In this document: one piece after another, positions 11,171 through 23,804 of the stretch
Position numbering within the stretch: position 1 is the first letter of the stretch
Layout of the letters: each line of letters starts with the position of its first letter
Source of the DNA: Pagrus major
Lineage: Eukaryota; Chordata; Actinopteri; Spariformes; Sparidae
Direction of reading: 5' to 3'
DNA length: 64,000 nucleotides
Assembly (NCBI RefSeq): GCF_040436345.1
Contig: NC_133224.1
Location: 12,919,703 to 12,983,702 of the forward strand
Notes under the pieces: model-generated
The model's database searches: none
The model's input: only the letters and a program-made list of their open reading frames with translations
What the model was told of the DNA's origin: nothing
Translations under genes and position numbers: made by a program

Positions 11171-11399
11171 TCAACAATGAAAGAATGGAAATTTGAACAT
11201 CTACTATTCCATTAACAACTGAGCAGTTTACATCTGCTGATAAAGACGATGTGATATGATCCAAAGCTCCAGAACAGCTACCAAATGGACCTTATGGTGA
11301 GAATTCTTTGTCTCAAAAACTGCCAATTACTTTCATGATTAATCATTTAAAGTGTCAAAAAAAAATTGAAAATGCTCATCACAATTTTTCAGAGCTCGA

Positions 11400-11612
11400 A
11401 GTGATGTCTTTAAGTTGCTTCTTTCGTGTAACCAAGAGCCCAAAACCCAAAGACTCATTCATTTACTGTCATTAAAGGCAAAGAAAAGTGGCAAATACTC
11501 ACATTTAGGAAGCTGGAATCAGCAAATGTTTGACATTTTGGCTCACAAAATGACCAAAATGATTTATTGCTTATCAAAATACTTAAAGCTAATTTTACTT
11601 TCAAGCAATTAA
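11400..11612. repeat. hAT-like MITE remnant, copy 2
   Basis: Contains 'agagcccaaaacccaaag', 'tcatttactgtcattaaag' and 'ctcacatttaggaagctgg', the internal words of the same MITE family as copy 1, ending with 'tcaagcaattaatcattgca'. Together with copy 1 it may be one element broken by an insertion or two separate insertions. Confidence 0.6.
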
Positions 11613-12358
11613 TCATTGCAAACTACTTTTGCGTTGTGTTGCAGACATCACTCTCCTTCACTGAGTCTTAACTCGCTTAAATTTGAACACACAGTCGTGA
11701 GACATGCTGAAGTTTTAGAGTTAGTGGGACTCACACTTCCTTGTCATTGTCTCCGTCCATCACGAATTAAGAGGTCATTAAGACGCTCCTTGTAACTCCA
11801 GAACTTGCCTGACAGTTGTCATGTTTTTAGGTTTTCTTCAGTATCGCAGTGATCCAGGGAAAATTGTCTGTTCAAACATGGGTACAATGAGAGCTGTAAG
11901 TGCTAAAAACTACTTCAGTAGTGGGCCAGAAAACTCCTTGTTCTCAGCCACCATGTTATAGGAACTGAATTATGTGTCAAAGTTCAATAAAGATGGTAAT
12001 TGGGCCTTGAGTTGAATTTTTTCTCTTTCTTTTATTTTGGGTGCAACTTAAAGCTGTAAAGAGATGAAGGTGAAGCAGGTAAGGGGATCATGGGGGGGGT
12101 GAATTGTGGTCTGGCTTTGTAGTTTGCTGACTGTACGTCTCACATCAGCAGTTTTCCTCTTTGCACATGCTGCTCTGCAGGACGTCTCCTCCACCACCTC
12201 CTGCATCTGTTCCACTCCTCAGTTACAAAGGTGGAGACCTGCTGGGTAGCACTGTTTTCTGGCAGGCGTCCAGTTTTGTTCCAGTCATGTCTATGTGTGG
12301 TTTAGTTTGAGTGATTGAACACTATGCATTGAGGTGTTAACATGAAAACAGCTACAGT

Positions 12359-13376
12359 TGTGGTCAAAATTTTACATACACTTCTAAAGAACATGTATCA
12401 TGGCAGTCTTGAGTTCCAGTGATTTCTACAATTCTTATTTTTCTGTGATGAATGAGTGGAACACACACTACTACTTCTGAGTGATTCTGATTGATAACAG
12501 CTGCTGACTTTTCTGGGCCCATTTTAGGAGGACTTGTTTGATACACCCATTAGACTCAGCCACAAACAATGGGAAAGTCTGAGGAGCTCAGCATTGATCT
12601 GAAAGAGCGCATTATTGATTTGAACAAGTCAGGAAAGTCACTTGGAGCCATTTCAGAGCAGTTACAGGTCCCAAGATCAACTGTACAAACAACTGTTTGT
12701 AAGTATAAAGTGCATGGCACAGTTGTGTGAAGAAAACACAAACTATCACCTGCTGCTGAGAGAAAACTGGTCAGGATGGTCAAGAGTCAACCAGAAAGCA
12801 AGTCTGTGATGAATTAAAGTAGCTGGAAGACAGGTGTCAGTGTCCACAGTCAAATATGTTTTACATGAACATGGACTGAGAGGCTGCTGTGCAAGAAAGA
12901 AGCTCGTGCTTCAGACGCGGCACTTTAACGCTCGACTGAAGTTTGCTGCTGATCACATGGACAAAAAAAACCTTCTGAAGGGAAACTCTGTGGTCACATG
13001 AAACAAAAGTTGAGTTGTTTGACCACAGTGAGCAGCACTATGTTTGGAGGCCAACAAATTTAGTTGAACTTCACTGATTCTGTCAAGAGGAGTTGTTAAA
13101 AATTCCAGAGGACGACCAGAAGCTTGTTGATAGAACCTGAGTTGAAAATGACCAAGAGACATTTAACCAAATATTAGAATTACTATATGTATATTTTTGA
13201 CCCAGCAGATTTGGTCACATTTGACCTATAATAAATGTATTATTGAACCAAACTTCATGCACGTTTTTAGTGACAAAGTAGTATGTGTTCCACTCATTCC
13301 ATCACAGAAACAAGAGTTGTAGAAATCATTGGAACTCAAGACTGCCATGATATACATGTTCTTTACCAAGACTGTA
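12359..13376 (+). mobile_element. Defective Tc1-like transposon with ~100-bp inverted ends
   Basis: The left end reads 'cagttgtggtcaaaatttta' then 'catacactt', the fish Tc1/Sleeping Beauty type of terminus. The block at 12385-12470 ('catggcagtcttgagttcc', 'gagtggaacacacactacta') is repeated inverted at 13279-13366. Between them lies a broken transposase with a stop, a frameshift and a deletion of most of the catalytic domain, so the copy cannot mobilise itself. Confidence 0.85.
12569..13060 (+). pseudogene. Tc1-like transposase pseudogene
   Basis: The ATG at 12569 opens MGKSEELSIDLKERIIDLNK, then SGKSLGAISEQLQVPRSTVQ, the paired-like helix-turn-helix DNA-binding domain of Tc1 transposases. 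A TGA follows VHGTVV. The second helix-turn-helix region continues in frame (KLSPAAERKLVRMVKSQP). After a further stop and frameshift the catalytic start is seen as WSHETKVELFDHSEQHYVWRP, where the family's W-S-D-E aspartate is His. The remaining DDE domain is deleted. Confidence 0.85.
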
Positions 13377-14150
13377 TCTGTGTGAGCTGGATGAGCTCTG
13401 AGAACAAAGTAACTGTATCATTCTAGCACACTTACGCAGACTTGTGGAGGCAAATATGAGACCGAGTGAAGGACTGGACAGGCTGTTTAAACTGATTACC
13501 ATGGAAACCCCCTGTAGGTGAACCCAGCTGCATGCTCACTGAATATAATCAGATTCTATTATGACTTCATTTTGTTATTTGCTTCCCCAAATTAAATGGC
13601 TGAAAATACTCAAGGTCAATGCAGGGTCAGAATAAGACAATAACACATTATCACTCCAGTTATTTGGGATAATGCTGTCCTCATTCTCTTTTTCTTGCTC
13701 AAAATCCTTGAAAGACAGATTCCTTTTTTTTGCACAAACTCTTCCACTTCAGCTGTGACAGATCACCTGCAGAGTGGAGTGAAAAGTTTCCATATAGGGA
13801 AACATGGGAAAACTGACGTTCCTTGTCAAGCTAATTTCACATTCTGGCCCTGATTTTCTAGTTGCAGAAGGGTTTTTGGAAACTGATGACAAAAAGCCCC
13901 AGTTCAGAGAAGAATCAGTGCATGCTGCCATGTGCAATGATCGCTATACGTGAATTGTTCAAGGAGAATCTGCAAATCAGCGCGTAAACTACTTTGACTG
14001 CCTGGACTGCATTATTCCTGCTTTATGTCAGTCATGTAGTGTGCAAAGCATAAAGGCTGCAAGACTCTAGATTACAAGACAGAAAGTTGTGTAGCATGTC
14101 ACCAGTCTATCACAGACAGATAATTATACTAGGTCTTGTATGCCATAAGT

Positions 14151-14602
14151 TAGGGGTGGGCGACACCACAAAATTTGGTTTCAATCAGATACCAAGTAAT
14201 GCAAGGCCAATATCACAGATAATGATACTTTTTATCATTAAAACACAGCACAGTTTCTAAAGGCCAATAACAAAAATGTTTGGCTCTTGGGGAATCACCT
14301 AGGTGAAATACGAAAATAATTAGGTCTATAGCCTGTGATAGACTATATGTAGCTTTAATAGTCGTGCTGAATTCCCTGATAAAATCTTATCTTGTCTAAA
14401 AGCTTTTCATCCTAACTCAGGCTGGTTCTTGTCAAGTTGTTTTGACCTGCATATCACCAAAGCAACGCTGTATTGGCAGGAGTAAATGCTCTAATGCAGG
14501 AACATGTTTAATTGAGATAACAGATGATATCTTTGTTATGTAGCTAATCAATGAAGTGTCTATTTCTGATACATACTGCGATCATTTTGTCACCCGGGCC
14601 TA
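14151..14602. mobile_element. Non-autonomous hAT-like element candidate (family A)
   Basis: It begins TAGGGGTGGGCGAC and ends, read inverted, TAGGCCCGGGTGAC, giving imperfect terminal inverted repeats over 452 bp. The right end ('tgatacatactgcgatcatt') resembles the right ends of the elements at 40000-40949 and 46780-46838. I see no matching 8-bp flanking duplication, so boundaries are provisional. Confidence 0.4.
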
Positions 14603-15465
14603 CTTCTTGTCACTGACATGTCAGTTGAATGTTTGAAATGTTGTGGCTGTTGATTTCTGTTCACTAGCTGTGACACCCTAAGATGCAGCAGCAGGAATGA
14701 CCTGTACAGTAAGTAGACCATAGTAGGTTGAGTCCAATTTGGTCTGAAGTAAACCACATGGGAAAATACTGCTCAGTGTTAAAAATGGCTTGACTTCCTT
14801 TAGTTTTTGAGGACTTGTTAAGAAATGACCTCTCATGAATTGATGAGGTTACCAAATCTCAGCGAGTGAAGATAAAGCAGACTTGGCACATTTATAGAAG
14901 CAGTTGTGTGCAGCTGCTACTGGAACCGTAGCAAAGCACTTTAACCTTCCAGTAACAGGAGCTTGAGAAAAGATTTCCATGCTGTTCGCCCCCTGGGAAA
15001 CACACAGCATCAGAAAAATGTCAACCTGTCTGGTTTTTTTGAAGCTGCACTAATGAGATTAGAGGCTTAAAGTCACCGCTGTCCTTCAAGTTCAGAGTTC
15101 TGCTCTGTAGCCCCATCAGGCTTCCACTGATCTTTACTGATCATGAAAGGTGGATTGCCAAAGGCAAGGGCAGAGCTTGCTCCTCTGCAAGGCCCCTCAA
15201 AATTGAAAAATGTTTGAGGAATGTGTACAGGACACGGTGAATATTTCCAGTGAGTAAGTTCATAAGTTTTCGATATAGTGAGTCCCCGGGACCCACAGAT
15301 GGTCATTTGAGTGGGTCCCAAATAAAATGTGTGATTTTCGACAAATTTGGTGTTTATATGGTTATGATGATGGTTATATTCATATATGTTGGAAATGTAT
15401 CTGAAAATTAAACAAATAAAAAACAAATCAAATCCCAATTCTGAAAACAAAACACTGCTACATCT

Positions 15466-15949
15466 AGGCCTGCCCCCTGAAAGTTGACGAGCCAGTCGGT
15501 CGGAGACTGATTTTTGTCTGTCAGAGTACACTGGCTGCTGCATCAGTTGAAAAAAATCCAACTAACAACCTATGATGGTAATAAGATGATGAGAGAGGCT
15601 GAAAATTAGGGGCACCAAATCCTAATGTGTAGCTCCGACAGTGCTATCAGGAGCCTGACAGGAGAGACGCTCTATGGTGCACTGCGATGTCATAACTGAA
15701 CTATGAGCAAGACACACAGTTTTACTTTCTCTGACTGTGTGGTGATCTCAGATGACGTAATCTCATCACAGATGATGAAGAAAGGCATTAAAACACTGAG
15801 GCTGCAGGTAAAACATACTAATGCTGATGTAGGCTAATAAAGAAGTTTAGTGTGGCACTTAACTGAAAAAAAGACGAGGAATAGTTTCATCTTTTTTTGA
15901 ACAGCAAAATCTGATTCGACTGATAAAATCTTGAGTCGGGTACAGCCCT
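15466..15949. repeat. hAT-like remnant
   Basis: The left side starts TAGGCCTGCCCCCTGAAAG and the right side ends in 'gagtcgggtacagcccta', which inverted reads TAGGGCTGTACCCGACTC. The ends are only loosely complementary and no target duplication is visible. No coding capacity is present; an open frame crossing the left part has no recognisable domain. Confidence 0.3.
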
Positions 15950-15954
15950 ATTTT

Positions 15955-16240
15955 TGACAGTGGCCCATTAAGTTATCTTGCGTGGTTCCCAATCATATGG
16001 CGAGGGTGCAAACCAACTACATACCTATTAAATTATTTTGTTGTTGACTGTTTGCGTGTCACTCGTAGCACCTAGGGATTTGATAGGCTGTTTAAATGGG
16101 CCAGTGAGGGAGCACACTTGGAATTTGTCTGTTAAGTGATTGGCTGTCAGCATTCGTGGCACGCTCCATTATCACGGGCTCTTTATGAGCTAGAACATAT
16201 TAGTTATGTGCTTTCTGTTGGTTAGCACATGAAACTTTTT
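15955..16240. repeat. Fragment of hAT-like family A
   Basis: Words such as 'aactacatacctattaaat', 'gtgtcactcgtagcaccta', 'tttgataggctgttta' and 'gttagcacatgaaac' match, in order, the right half of the 950-bp element at 40000-40949 (about 40755-40902). Confidence 0.55.
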
Positions 16241-19052
16241 CTTATTGCAATCGCCAACTTTCAGATGTCTGCCATTGTTCAAATATTTTCACCGTGCCCA
16301 GTGGTCGTCTTGCTTGAAATATTGGCTACACTGCATGATATCGGAGGTGCTGCTCTGTTTATAGTAGTGTTTTTAATGTTTCCATTTTGCATTTTAGACA
16401 AGGGTATCTATCCCCTACAGATGGACTTGTCTTCATGGTAACCCCAGGCCACCTTTCCATTGGCCACAGGGTTTTAAGCCGCTGCTGATTAAAAACTAAA
16501 TTAGATTCCATCCTCATTCTCCTACATTGCTGGATGAGTTACCATCCATCAACAAACAAAAGATGACATTCTGGGGTCCTGGGTCAGTGAGGAGCAGACC
16601 TCAAGCAAGGATATCGGCTTTATTCCAAAAAGCTCCTCCGTCACCCTTGAACATTGTGCTCTTATAGTATAGCCCACTGGATTTGAATCATGACTAAACC
16701 TAAAGGAGTGTGGGGTCGTTTGTCTGCTCAAAGCTGCTCTTTTCACAGTTCTCTTCAACTCCATCTCCTACTTATTCACACACTCCCCATCTGTCCACAC
16801 CTATCTCAAACATGTCTTAGCCTCTCAGTCACCCTCTTCTTGTTGTTTTAGTGATCTGTCACTCTTTCACTTCCCTTATTCACCCCACATTGGTTTGTCC
16901 TAGAACAGTTTGGATTTGTCGAAACAGAAGTGTTGAAAAGAAAGAACCTTCATTACTTTAATGAGTCTGTAAGAGACCTTGAGGTCAAGGAGGGAACAGA
17001 AGGAAAGGGAGATACTCAGAGATAGCAGAAAGTAAATGAAGAGCCTGCCGAAAGGAAGAGCTAAGTAAGACGAACTACTCCGGGGCTGACTTTGATTAAA
17101 TGCAGAGCGCTGAGTCGATGCTGCTTATTCAAACCATATGTGTGGAGGACGTGGAGCAGAGAGAGTACAAGAGAAGGCCCCAGCCTGGGTATCAGGTCTG
17201 GTCGGGAACCTCCATAACCTCAGTGGCTGGAGTAATGGCCAATGCACTTGTCTTGTGGGACTTGAGCGATTGTCGGTGTATGGTGATTTGAATTTAATGA
17301 CGTGTGTAATTTGTTGGCCTTGTGGCTCAGCGGTTGTGTAAATAAACGAGAAAGATAGCGTGATTACAGCGGCATTTAAGACCATAACTCTTGCTTTTTG
17401 CTCAAGGAATGCACCAACCCTTTGGCCTGATAAGGTAGGGTATTAAACCCCTGTCTGCTGTATTTCCTTGCTTGTACGTGGCTTGAATGCATTCTGGATA
17501 AAGGATGCAGAGAAGCCTGATCCCAGAGCTTTGGCCCCTGTGTTGTGGCTGCCTACTCATGCCCTGCTTGGTTTTAAAGAAACCTGTAAATCTGTCACAC
17601 TGGACATATGGAGGGACTTCAGGGAGGGAAGGTGGGTCTCCAGAGTGTAGTAGTAACCACAGTCATTATTTTAAGGCCTCATAAATACTAAAGACCTAGA
17701 ACTGTCCTTCAGGTTCTCCAAAACCTGCAAAGTCAAGACCTCATTCCCCTGTGAACCCCCTCGTATGTCAAGGAGAAACAACGCAGGGATAATTTAAAAG
17801 TCTTTGCACTCCACCTTGTACCGTTCTCCGTCAGGACCTGAGGCTGGTTTGACTGATTTGTGGAGGGATCACAGGCTACACTTTGCATGACATTCTCATT
17901 ACACGGCTGTAACCTTATGGTATGTGAGCACCACCAAACCTGCAGGAGTTTGGAAAGCAGGGGCTGGGGCTCTAAAGGGGTGGAATCTTGAGCACATGCA
18001 CACATGCATACATGTCTTATTAAATCTGCGCATGCATGCAATTTCCATCTGTGTTCTTTCTTTCGGGTTGCATCATGCATTATTTTCACTTCAGGTTCTA
18101 AAAGGCTTTTTTCTCTTTAGTTCTATTGCTTTCTTGGCATCGATGCAGAAGTGCCTGACAAATAAAAAGGTTTATGGCAGAAGTGGAAAATTATCCTTGT
18201 ATAAATGGAGAGAATACAAATGGAGATTGAAGATAATGGAGCGTATTATGTCCAGAACTCTTTATATGGACATGTTTTGGCTAGTTACAAGGCCAAATTC
18301 ACCATTTTTATGGAAAGATTACGGAAAACAAGGTTTTACAAGTACTCACTTTTCATCAAGTTAATTATATATTATGTGGATTTTTTTAGTAAACGTCTCT
18401 TTTTTTTCTAAAGAAACACATTCTCATGCTCGGCTTTGTTCTTGTTGTTGATGGTGTGTTAGCCACAAACACATTTTGCCTTTACTTCTCTCCCTCATTC
18501 CCATCCCTTTCTTAGTTCATTGCACTCGAATCTCATCGCCTAACGACAGACCAACAAAGCCTCATCTATCCCCTGAGTGTGCATGATTGTAGTTGGGTTT
18601 CAGAGCTCCCCCTGCCTAGACCACCAAGTGAAATTCTTCTCATCGCCATATGAAACCAAGACACTCTCTTGGCTCAGGGCTGATGTGGTCTCATTTTGAA
18701 TTCACTGACATGACCTCAAAGACTAGCCATGAATAGAGGTATCATATTTGGAATTTTGCAGTATTATTATCCTGAAGAGTTATACATTTTAAAGGTCCTG
18801 GGAACTGACTTTGAAATCCGTGGGAATCATTGTTGCCAAGTTGTAAACATTTCTAAGAGTTATTTCCTAACTCATTTTCCAAAGGGTTTGGAGGCATCAA
18901 ACCCAGATGGCGTTTTGTTTTAGCAAAGCACAGTGCAGGACAGACAGTATAATTCCCCAGAGCGCAAACAGCTTTGTGACCAGGTTTGTACAGGAATTTC
19001 TCTGCCATTTGCAGCTGGAATTTGAAACACACTGGTGATGAGAGGGGTCAGT

Positions 19053-19110
19053 GGTCAGGGTTTCCCCCAGGAAATTGGTTAATGGTGGTGGTAAAGGCTC
19101 AGTTGTGACA
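19053..19110. repeat. hAT-like end remnant
   Basis: CAGGGTTTCCCCCAGGAAAT is the style of a Charlie-type hAT terminus (CAGTGTTTCCC). Only one end is recognisable. Confidence 0.25.
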
Positions 19111-19910
19111 AAACCACATACACAGACGCACTCCACAAATACACAGTACATGCGTATGTAGCTACCTAGCTACAGCTAACATCTGTACATCTCAGTCAAT
19201 ACATTGTTTATTAATTTACTTTGCTAAATTTAGAAACAGCCTGCCATGGGTACCTTCAGCCATTAAGTTTATAACACCCATAGCCTCATGCACAAAACTT
19301 GGTATTAGTTAGTGTCTAGCATGTATAAACTTTATTGTGTTCACACACTTAGTTTAGCATTATAGCACGCTAACATTTACTAATTAGTACTAAAATCAAA
19401 GTAGAGCTGGTTGAAGAGAATGTTATTTGCAGGTGTTTGGTCATTAAGCATCACAATGGACAATTTTTCACCAGTTGATGGTGATCAGGGGAACATCACA
19501 GTAATAACAATTTGTCCTTCGGTAAATATAAATGCATTTTTCAAATTTCAAGAAAATCCATCCTATAGTTGAGATATTTAACTGAAAAGCCAATGAATCA
19601 CTGAAGTAAGTCCTCTGTGCACCATTAAAATCTGTCAAAGATTTCATGTAAATCCGATCCAGTGGTTGGACTGACATTGCCATCCATAGAGCGACACTGC
19701 TAGCATGGCTATAAATGAATCACAGTAAGACTAGCTAACATTCTAAACAAGTTAGATTTAACCTCTTGTTTCATGTTTCAATTCCATTTTCACCAAATCA
19801 CAGTAGCTTGCACAAAACCATATGCAAGCTACTCTAAAGTCTGTGTGTGTTGTAAACATTGCCATAATATCTGTTTTTGTGCGGGGAATTGAAAATATGC
19901 ACATCTTGTT

Positions 19911-20230
19911 GAAAGGAACAGTTCACCCAAACATTTTAATTGAGCTATCAACTACTCACCCTCTTACCAAAGCTACTCCGGCGTGGCTCAACTTGGCGCA
20001 GTAAAACTGGTGATGGAAAAGCAAATTGTTCTTTGTTGGACTCGGTGCGGCCAAAAGTAAAAAATGGCATTGTTTCCTGTCTGCTCTTGAGTGACAGGTC
20101 TTACCCATCCACCTCCTCTCACTGCAGTGTTAGACGTCAGTTGAACATTACCCTGTTAGTCTATGAGCACTCTTCAGTCAAAAATGTTTCCCTTGGACTG
20201 GGTCTGCTGTTATTAAGATGTGTTGAATAA
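19911..20230 (+). repeat. Interspersed repeat, family D copy 2
   Basis: Begins 'gaaaggaacagttcaccca' followed by 'actactcaccctctta'. It pairs with the minus-strand copy at 6790-7107. No coding capacity. Confidence 0.45.
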
Positions 20231-20951
20231 TATATCAGTGTTCAATTTTCAGTACGATCATTATCTCTGTAAGTTAACAACCTATTGCCTTCAGGTGGTC
20301 TGTGAGAGGAATCCTTTGTGAAGGGAACACCTGATCTCCAGATTTTTATATTGGCATCATTTTCAGTGTTGAGATATTTTTTTTGAAATGTCATAATATA
20401 GCATGTGAACATTATATAAACGAACTCACACAGCAGGGTTTATTATTCTATCCTCAAAGTGACAACTCTTGACAGTTTAGTAAAGAATATAGAGGAAGGC
20501 TTAATAGTTTTGGAAACATAGCCATGTGGTAAATGTCATTTTAAAGAAGAAAGGAAAGTAAAGGCTGTTGTGCTTTCATGAAACATTAATAGGGAATATG
20601 AGTTAAGTTTGGCTATCTTTAATAATTAATGATTATCAGGGATGATTATTAATTATGATAAATACTAAGATATAATTTACATTAGATGGCCTCGGGAGCA
20701 CCACCTTTGAAGAAGGGAAACTATAGCCAATTCAATAATTCAGTCTCAAAGAAAGGTACTAAATTTTCAGTTTGTAACTCTGATTAATAATTAACTTAAT
20801 TACTACAACAAGGATTTTGAGTTCTTGACAGAGTAGAGGTTGGCAACATTCATTCTTGTACAATATTAAATAGACAGCATGAAGGTTCAAAAGTCTTTAT
20901 TTTTAACACAAATAAGGAAAACACACAATCTAACTAACATGTACTATATAC

Positions 20952-20954
<3 letters not shown>

Positions 20955-21000
<46 letters not shown>
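20955..21000 (+). repeat. (TG)23 microsatellite
   Basis: Forty-six bases of uninterrupted TG dinucleotide, 280 bp upstream of arsj exon 2. It is likely length-polymorphic. Confidence 0.98.
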
Positions 21001-21001
<1 letters not shown>

Positions 21002-21280
21002 TGCCAGGTTAGAGAGGATGGTTAGTTGCATGCAAAGACCCTGACTCTGTGTGAAGCATTATTCGAGTAATTTAGCCATGTAGCAAAGCAAACTACCAAT
21101 AACCGGACTACACAGTGATCACAGTAACCCCCAAGCAGTGAACAAAACACCTAGATTGAGCATGTGACATTCCTAGTTTCAAACATACAATTTTCATCCA
21201 CGTCTACATTTTGTTCCGATGCGAATTTCTTTAAATATGTTCTTATTTCTGACGGGGTGATATCTGTTTTTATTTTGTAG

Positions 21281-22679
21281 GTATCAGATCCACACAGGCC
21301 TTCAGCACTCTATCATCCGAGCTACCCAGCCCAACTGCCTGCCCCTGGAAAACGTCACCCTGCCCCTGAAGCTCAAACAAGCGGGGTACTCCACCCACAT
21401 GGTGGGCAAGTGGCATCTCGGCTTCTACAAGCGGGGCTGCCTGCCCACCCAGCGTGGCTTTGACACTTTCTTCGGCTCCCTGCTAGGAAGTGGGGACTAC
21501 TACAGTCACTATAAATGTGAAGGCCCTGGTATGTGTGGCTATGACTTGTATGAAGGGGAAGAAGCAGCTTGGGAACAGGACCGTGGCATGTACTCAACCG
21601 TAATGTTTACTAGAAAGGCTATCAACATCTTAGCCAATCACAACCCTCGCAGACAACCTTTGTTTCTCTACTTAGCTTACCAGGCAGTTCATTCCCCGTT
21701 ACAGGTTCCTGCTCGCTATCTTGAGCGCTACAAGGCCATTCCAAATGTGCATCGTCGTAAATATGCAGCCATGGTGTCCTGTCTGGATGAAGCTATCCAC
21801 AACCTCACGTTAGCGCTAAAACGCCACGGTTATTATGACAACACAGTTATAGTGTACTCCTCAGACAACGGTGGCCAGCCATTAGCAGGTGGAAGCAACT
21901 GGCCCTTGAGGGGAAGTAAAGCCACCTACTGGGAAGGTGGGATTAGGGCGGTGGGCTTTGTTCACAGTCCCTTGTTGGTAAACAAAGGGACAAAATGTCG
22001 ATCTTTGGTCCACATCACTGACTGGTTCCCTACACTGGTGACCCTGGGTGAAGGGACTTTAGACGAAGATCTAAACCTGGATGGATACGATGTCTGGGAG
22101 GCTATCAGTGAAGGCCGCCCATCACCTCGCCAGGACATTCTTCATAACATTGACCCAATCTACATCAGAGCCAAGAATGGTTCGTGGAAGGCTGGGTACG
22201 GCTTATGGAACACAGCCATCCAGGCTGCGCTCCGGGTGGGCCACTGGAAGCTGCTGACGGGTGTCCCCGGCTACAGCGACTGGGTTCCCCCACAGACCTT
22301 TTCAAACCAGCAGGTTATCAATCGCTGGCATAATGAGCGTGTCCGTTGGGACCGGGGTAAGTCCATCTGGCTGTTCAACATCACAGCGGATCCTTATGAG
22401 AGAGTGGACTTGTCTCAGCGCTACCCTCATATAGTGAAGAAGATGCTAATGCGGCTAGCACAGTATAATAAGACTGCAGTGCCGGTAAGATACCCGGCTA
22501 AAGACCTGCGCTCCAACCCTCAGTACAATGGGGGCGTGTGGGGACCCTGGTACAAAGACGAGCGAGAGGAGCAACAGATGAATGAGAGATACAATAACTT
22601 GGTCACCAACCATCTTGGAAAAAGACGATGGAAAAAGAAATCAAAGAACAGAAAGTTGAAAAGGAAGGTAGACGTGTAA
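21281..22679 (+). CDS. arsj: Arylsulfatase J, coding exon 2 (rest of protein)
   Basis: Completes codon 104 and encodes residues 105-569, ending in TAA. It continues exactly from exon 1 as [19 protein letters not shown]. Sulfatase landmarks are intact: GKWHLG (K147, H149), H241 in AVHSP, D299-N300 in SSDNGG as metal ligands, and K317 in [12 protein letters not shown]-glycosylation sequons occur at NLT (278), NGS, NIT and NKT. The C-terminus is extremely basic ([15 protein letters not shown]), as in human ARSJ, and may bind anionic glycosaminoglycans. Total length 569 residues is near the family size. No frameshift or stop interrupts it. Features such as [30 protein letters not shown] and GYSDWVPPQ(T/S)FSN favour ARSJ over ARSI. 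The gene lies upstream of camk2d in the same orientation, as in human. Confidence 0.97.
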
Positions 22680-22736
22680 ACTACACCATTTGTGAAAAAC
22701 TTTGGTTGCCTTTTCTTGGTTCATCTGATATTACCA

Positions 22737-23256
22737 TGTGTTGTTGTTCCTAGAACATCATAACTCATGCTGTTCCAGGACCATCATTGCAACTGACCAA
22801 TCCAATGTTGTGATGTCATAGCTTTGCGTCTCATGTTGGTGTTGTTCCTGGAACAGCCTTTGGAGAAACCTGTTGTGGGTGAATGCAAAGTAGAGTTCTC
22901 GCCCAAGACACTGGGCCTCATGTGTGTGGGAACATATTGTTATACTGTTTACTTATTATTTTTACAGTAAGTTCACTCATTATTTTCCTTTTTTTAGTTT
23001 TCTGTGTGGTTTGGTTTAGGCATGAAAACTGATTGGTTAGGTTTAGGAAACAGAAATACTTGGAAAACATGGTTTGGGTTAAAATACACCCTTTCAACAT
23101 GGTTAAATATGTGTTGGAAAGGATTACTTATTCCATGATCGTATTTTTATGGTCTCTATCCCAAGTTGCCAAGATAGGACAGTACAAAACTATGGTTGGT
23201 CAGTTGCAATGATGGTCCGAGAGCAACATAATTTACGATGTTCACGGAACAACACC
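22737..23256. mobile_element. Inverted-repeat element in the arsj 3' UTR
   Basis: The arm at 22737-22802 ('gttgttcctagaacatcata', 'ggaccatcattgcaactgac') is matched by the reverse complement at 23191-23256 with roughly four in five bases identical, including 19 or more consecutive bases around 'ccatcattgcaactgacca'. A further direct partial copy ('ttggtgttgttcctggaaca') is at 22833. The structure resembles a MITE or a fold-back element. No target duplication was identified. Confidence 0.6.
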
Positions 23257-23599
23257 AAAAAGATGGTATCAGATTGTTCCCTTTTCTCAGGGATTGACAC
23301 TTCCTGTTTCAGGATTGTTCTCTACAGACATTCTAACTCTTTTAACTTGACTCCAGGATATACTGTATGAAAATGTGGATGGACCTTTTGAAATGCCTCA
23401 AGAGAATTACAAAAAGATCCACTTGTTCAAACACTACTGTCATGCCCAGACACAACTGAGACCTCATGTCAATGTTAGGATTGTGTTGCATGCTTGAACT
23501 GTTGCTTGATCACCTTTTGATTTTTCTGTAGATTTATGTTTCACTTAGAGTAGAATATAAATCTTCTTAGACAGTTGCCATAAATTTTGGTGACAGAGA

Positions 23600-23605
23600 A
23601 ATAAA
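23600..23605 (+). promoter_or_regulatory. arsj: Candidate polyadenylation signal of arsj
   Basis: Consensus AATAAA about 0.92 kb after the stop codon, followed within 40 bp by a T/G-rich segment (ttctattatgttgttg). Confidence 0.4.
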
Positions 23606-23804
23606 GTAAGACATAGTTCTATTATGTTGTTGATTGCAGCGATACCGTATCGTGGTAACATGTAGGATTTATATGACGTGTGACTTGATGTACTTACGTT
23701 TTATAAGCTGTCTGTCTGAACTTTAGAATAATAGATTTTGTTTCCCCTTTTAGATGATGTCTGGTCTGGCACCAGGCCAAGCTGAATGTAAGACAAGTGA
23801 ACAA

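Larger units (their letters stand above)
8451..21280 (+). other. arsj: arsj intron 1
   Basis: A 12.8-kb intron with a gtacgg donor and a 'tattttgtag' acceptor, phase 2. It contains a long GGAT-type tandem repeat, a defective Tc1-like element, several hAT-like MITE remnants and a (TG)23 tract 280 bp before exon 2. Remaining stretches (about 9410-10920, 13390-14150, 16250-19050, 20260-20950) show no gene or clear repeat that I can support. Human ARSJ also has its catalytic cysteine in the first coding exon and most of the protein in a large second exon. Confidence 0.85.

Noticed and set aside
15073..15561. Minus-strand open frame of 162 codons
   Set aside because: Overlaps a hAT-like repeat end at 15466 and has no recognisable domain.
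17924..18364. Open frame of 146 codons inside arsj intron 1
   Set aside because: No domain or splice logic; unrelated to the sulfatase reading frame.
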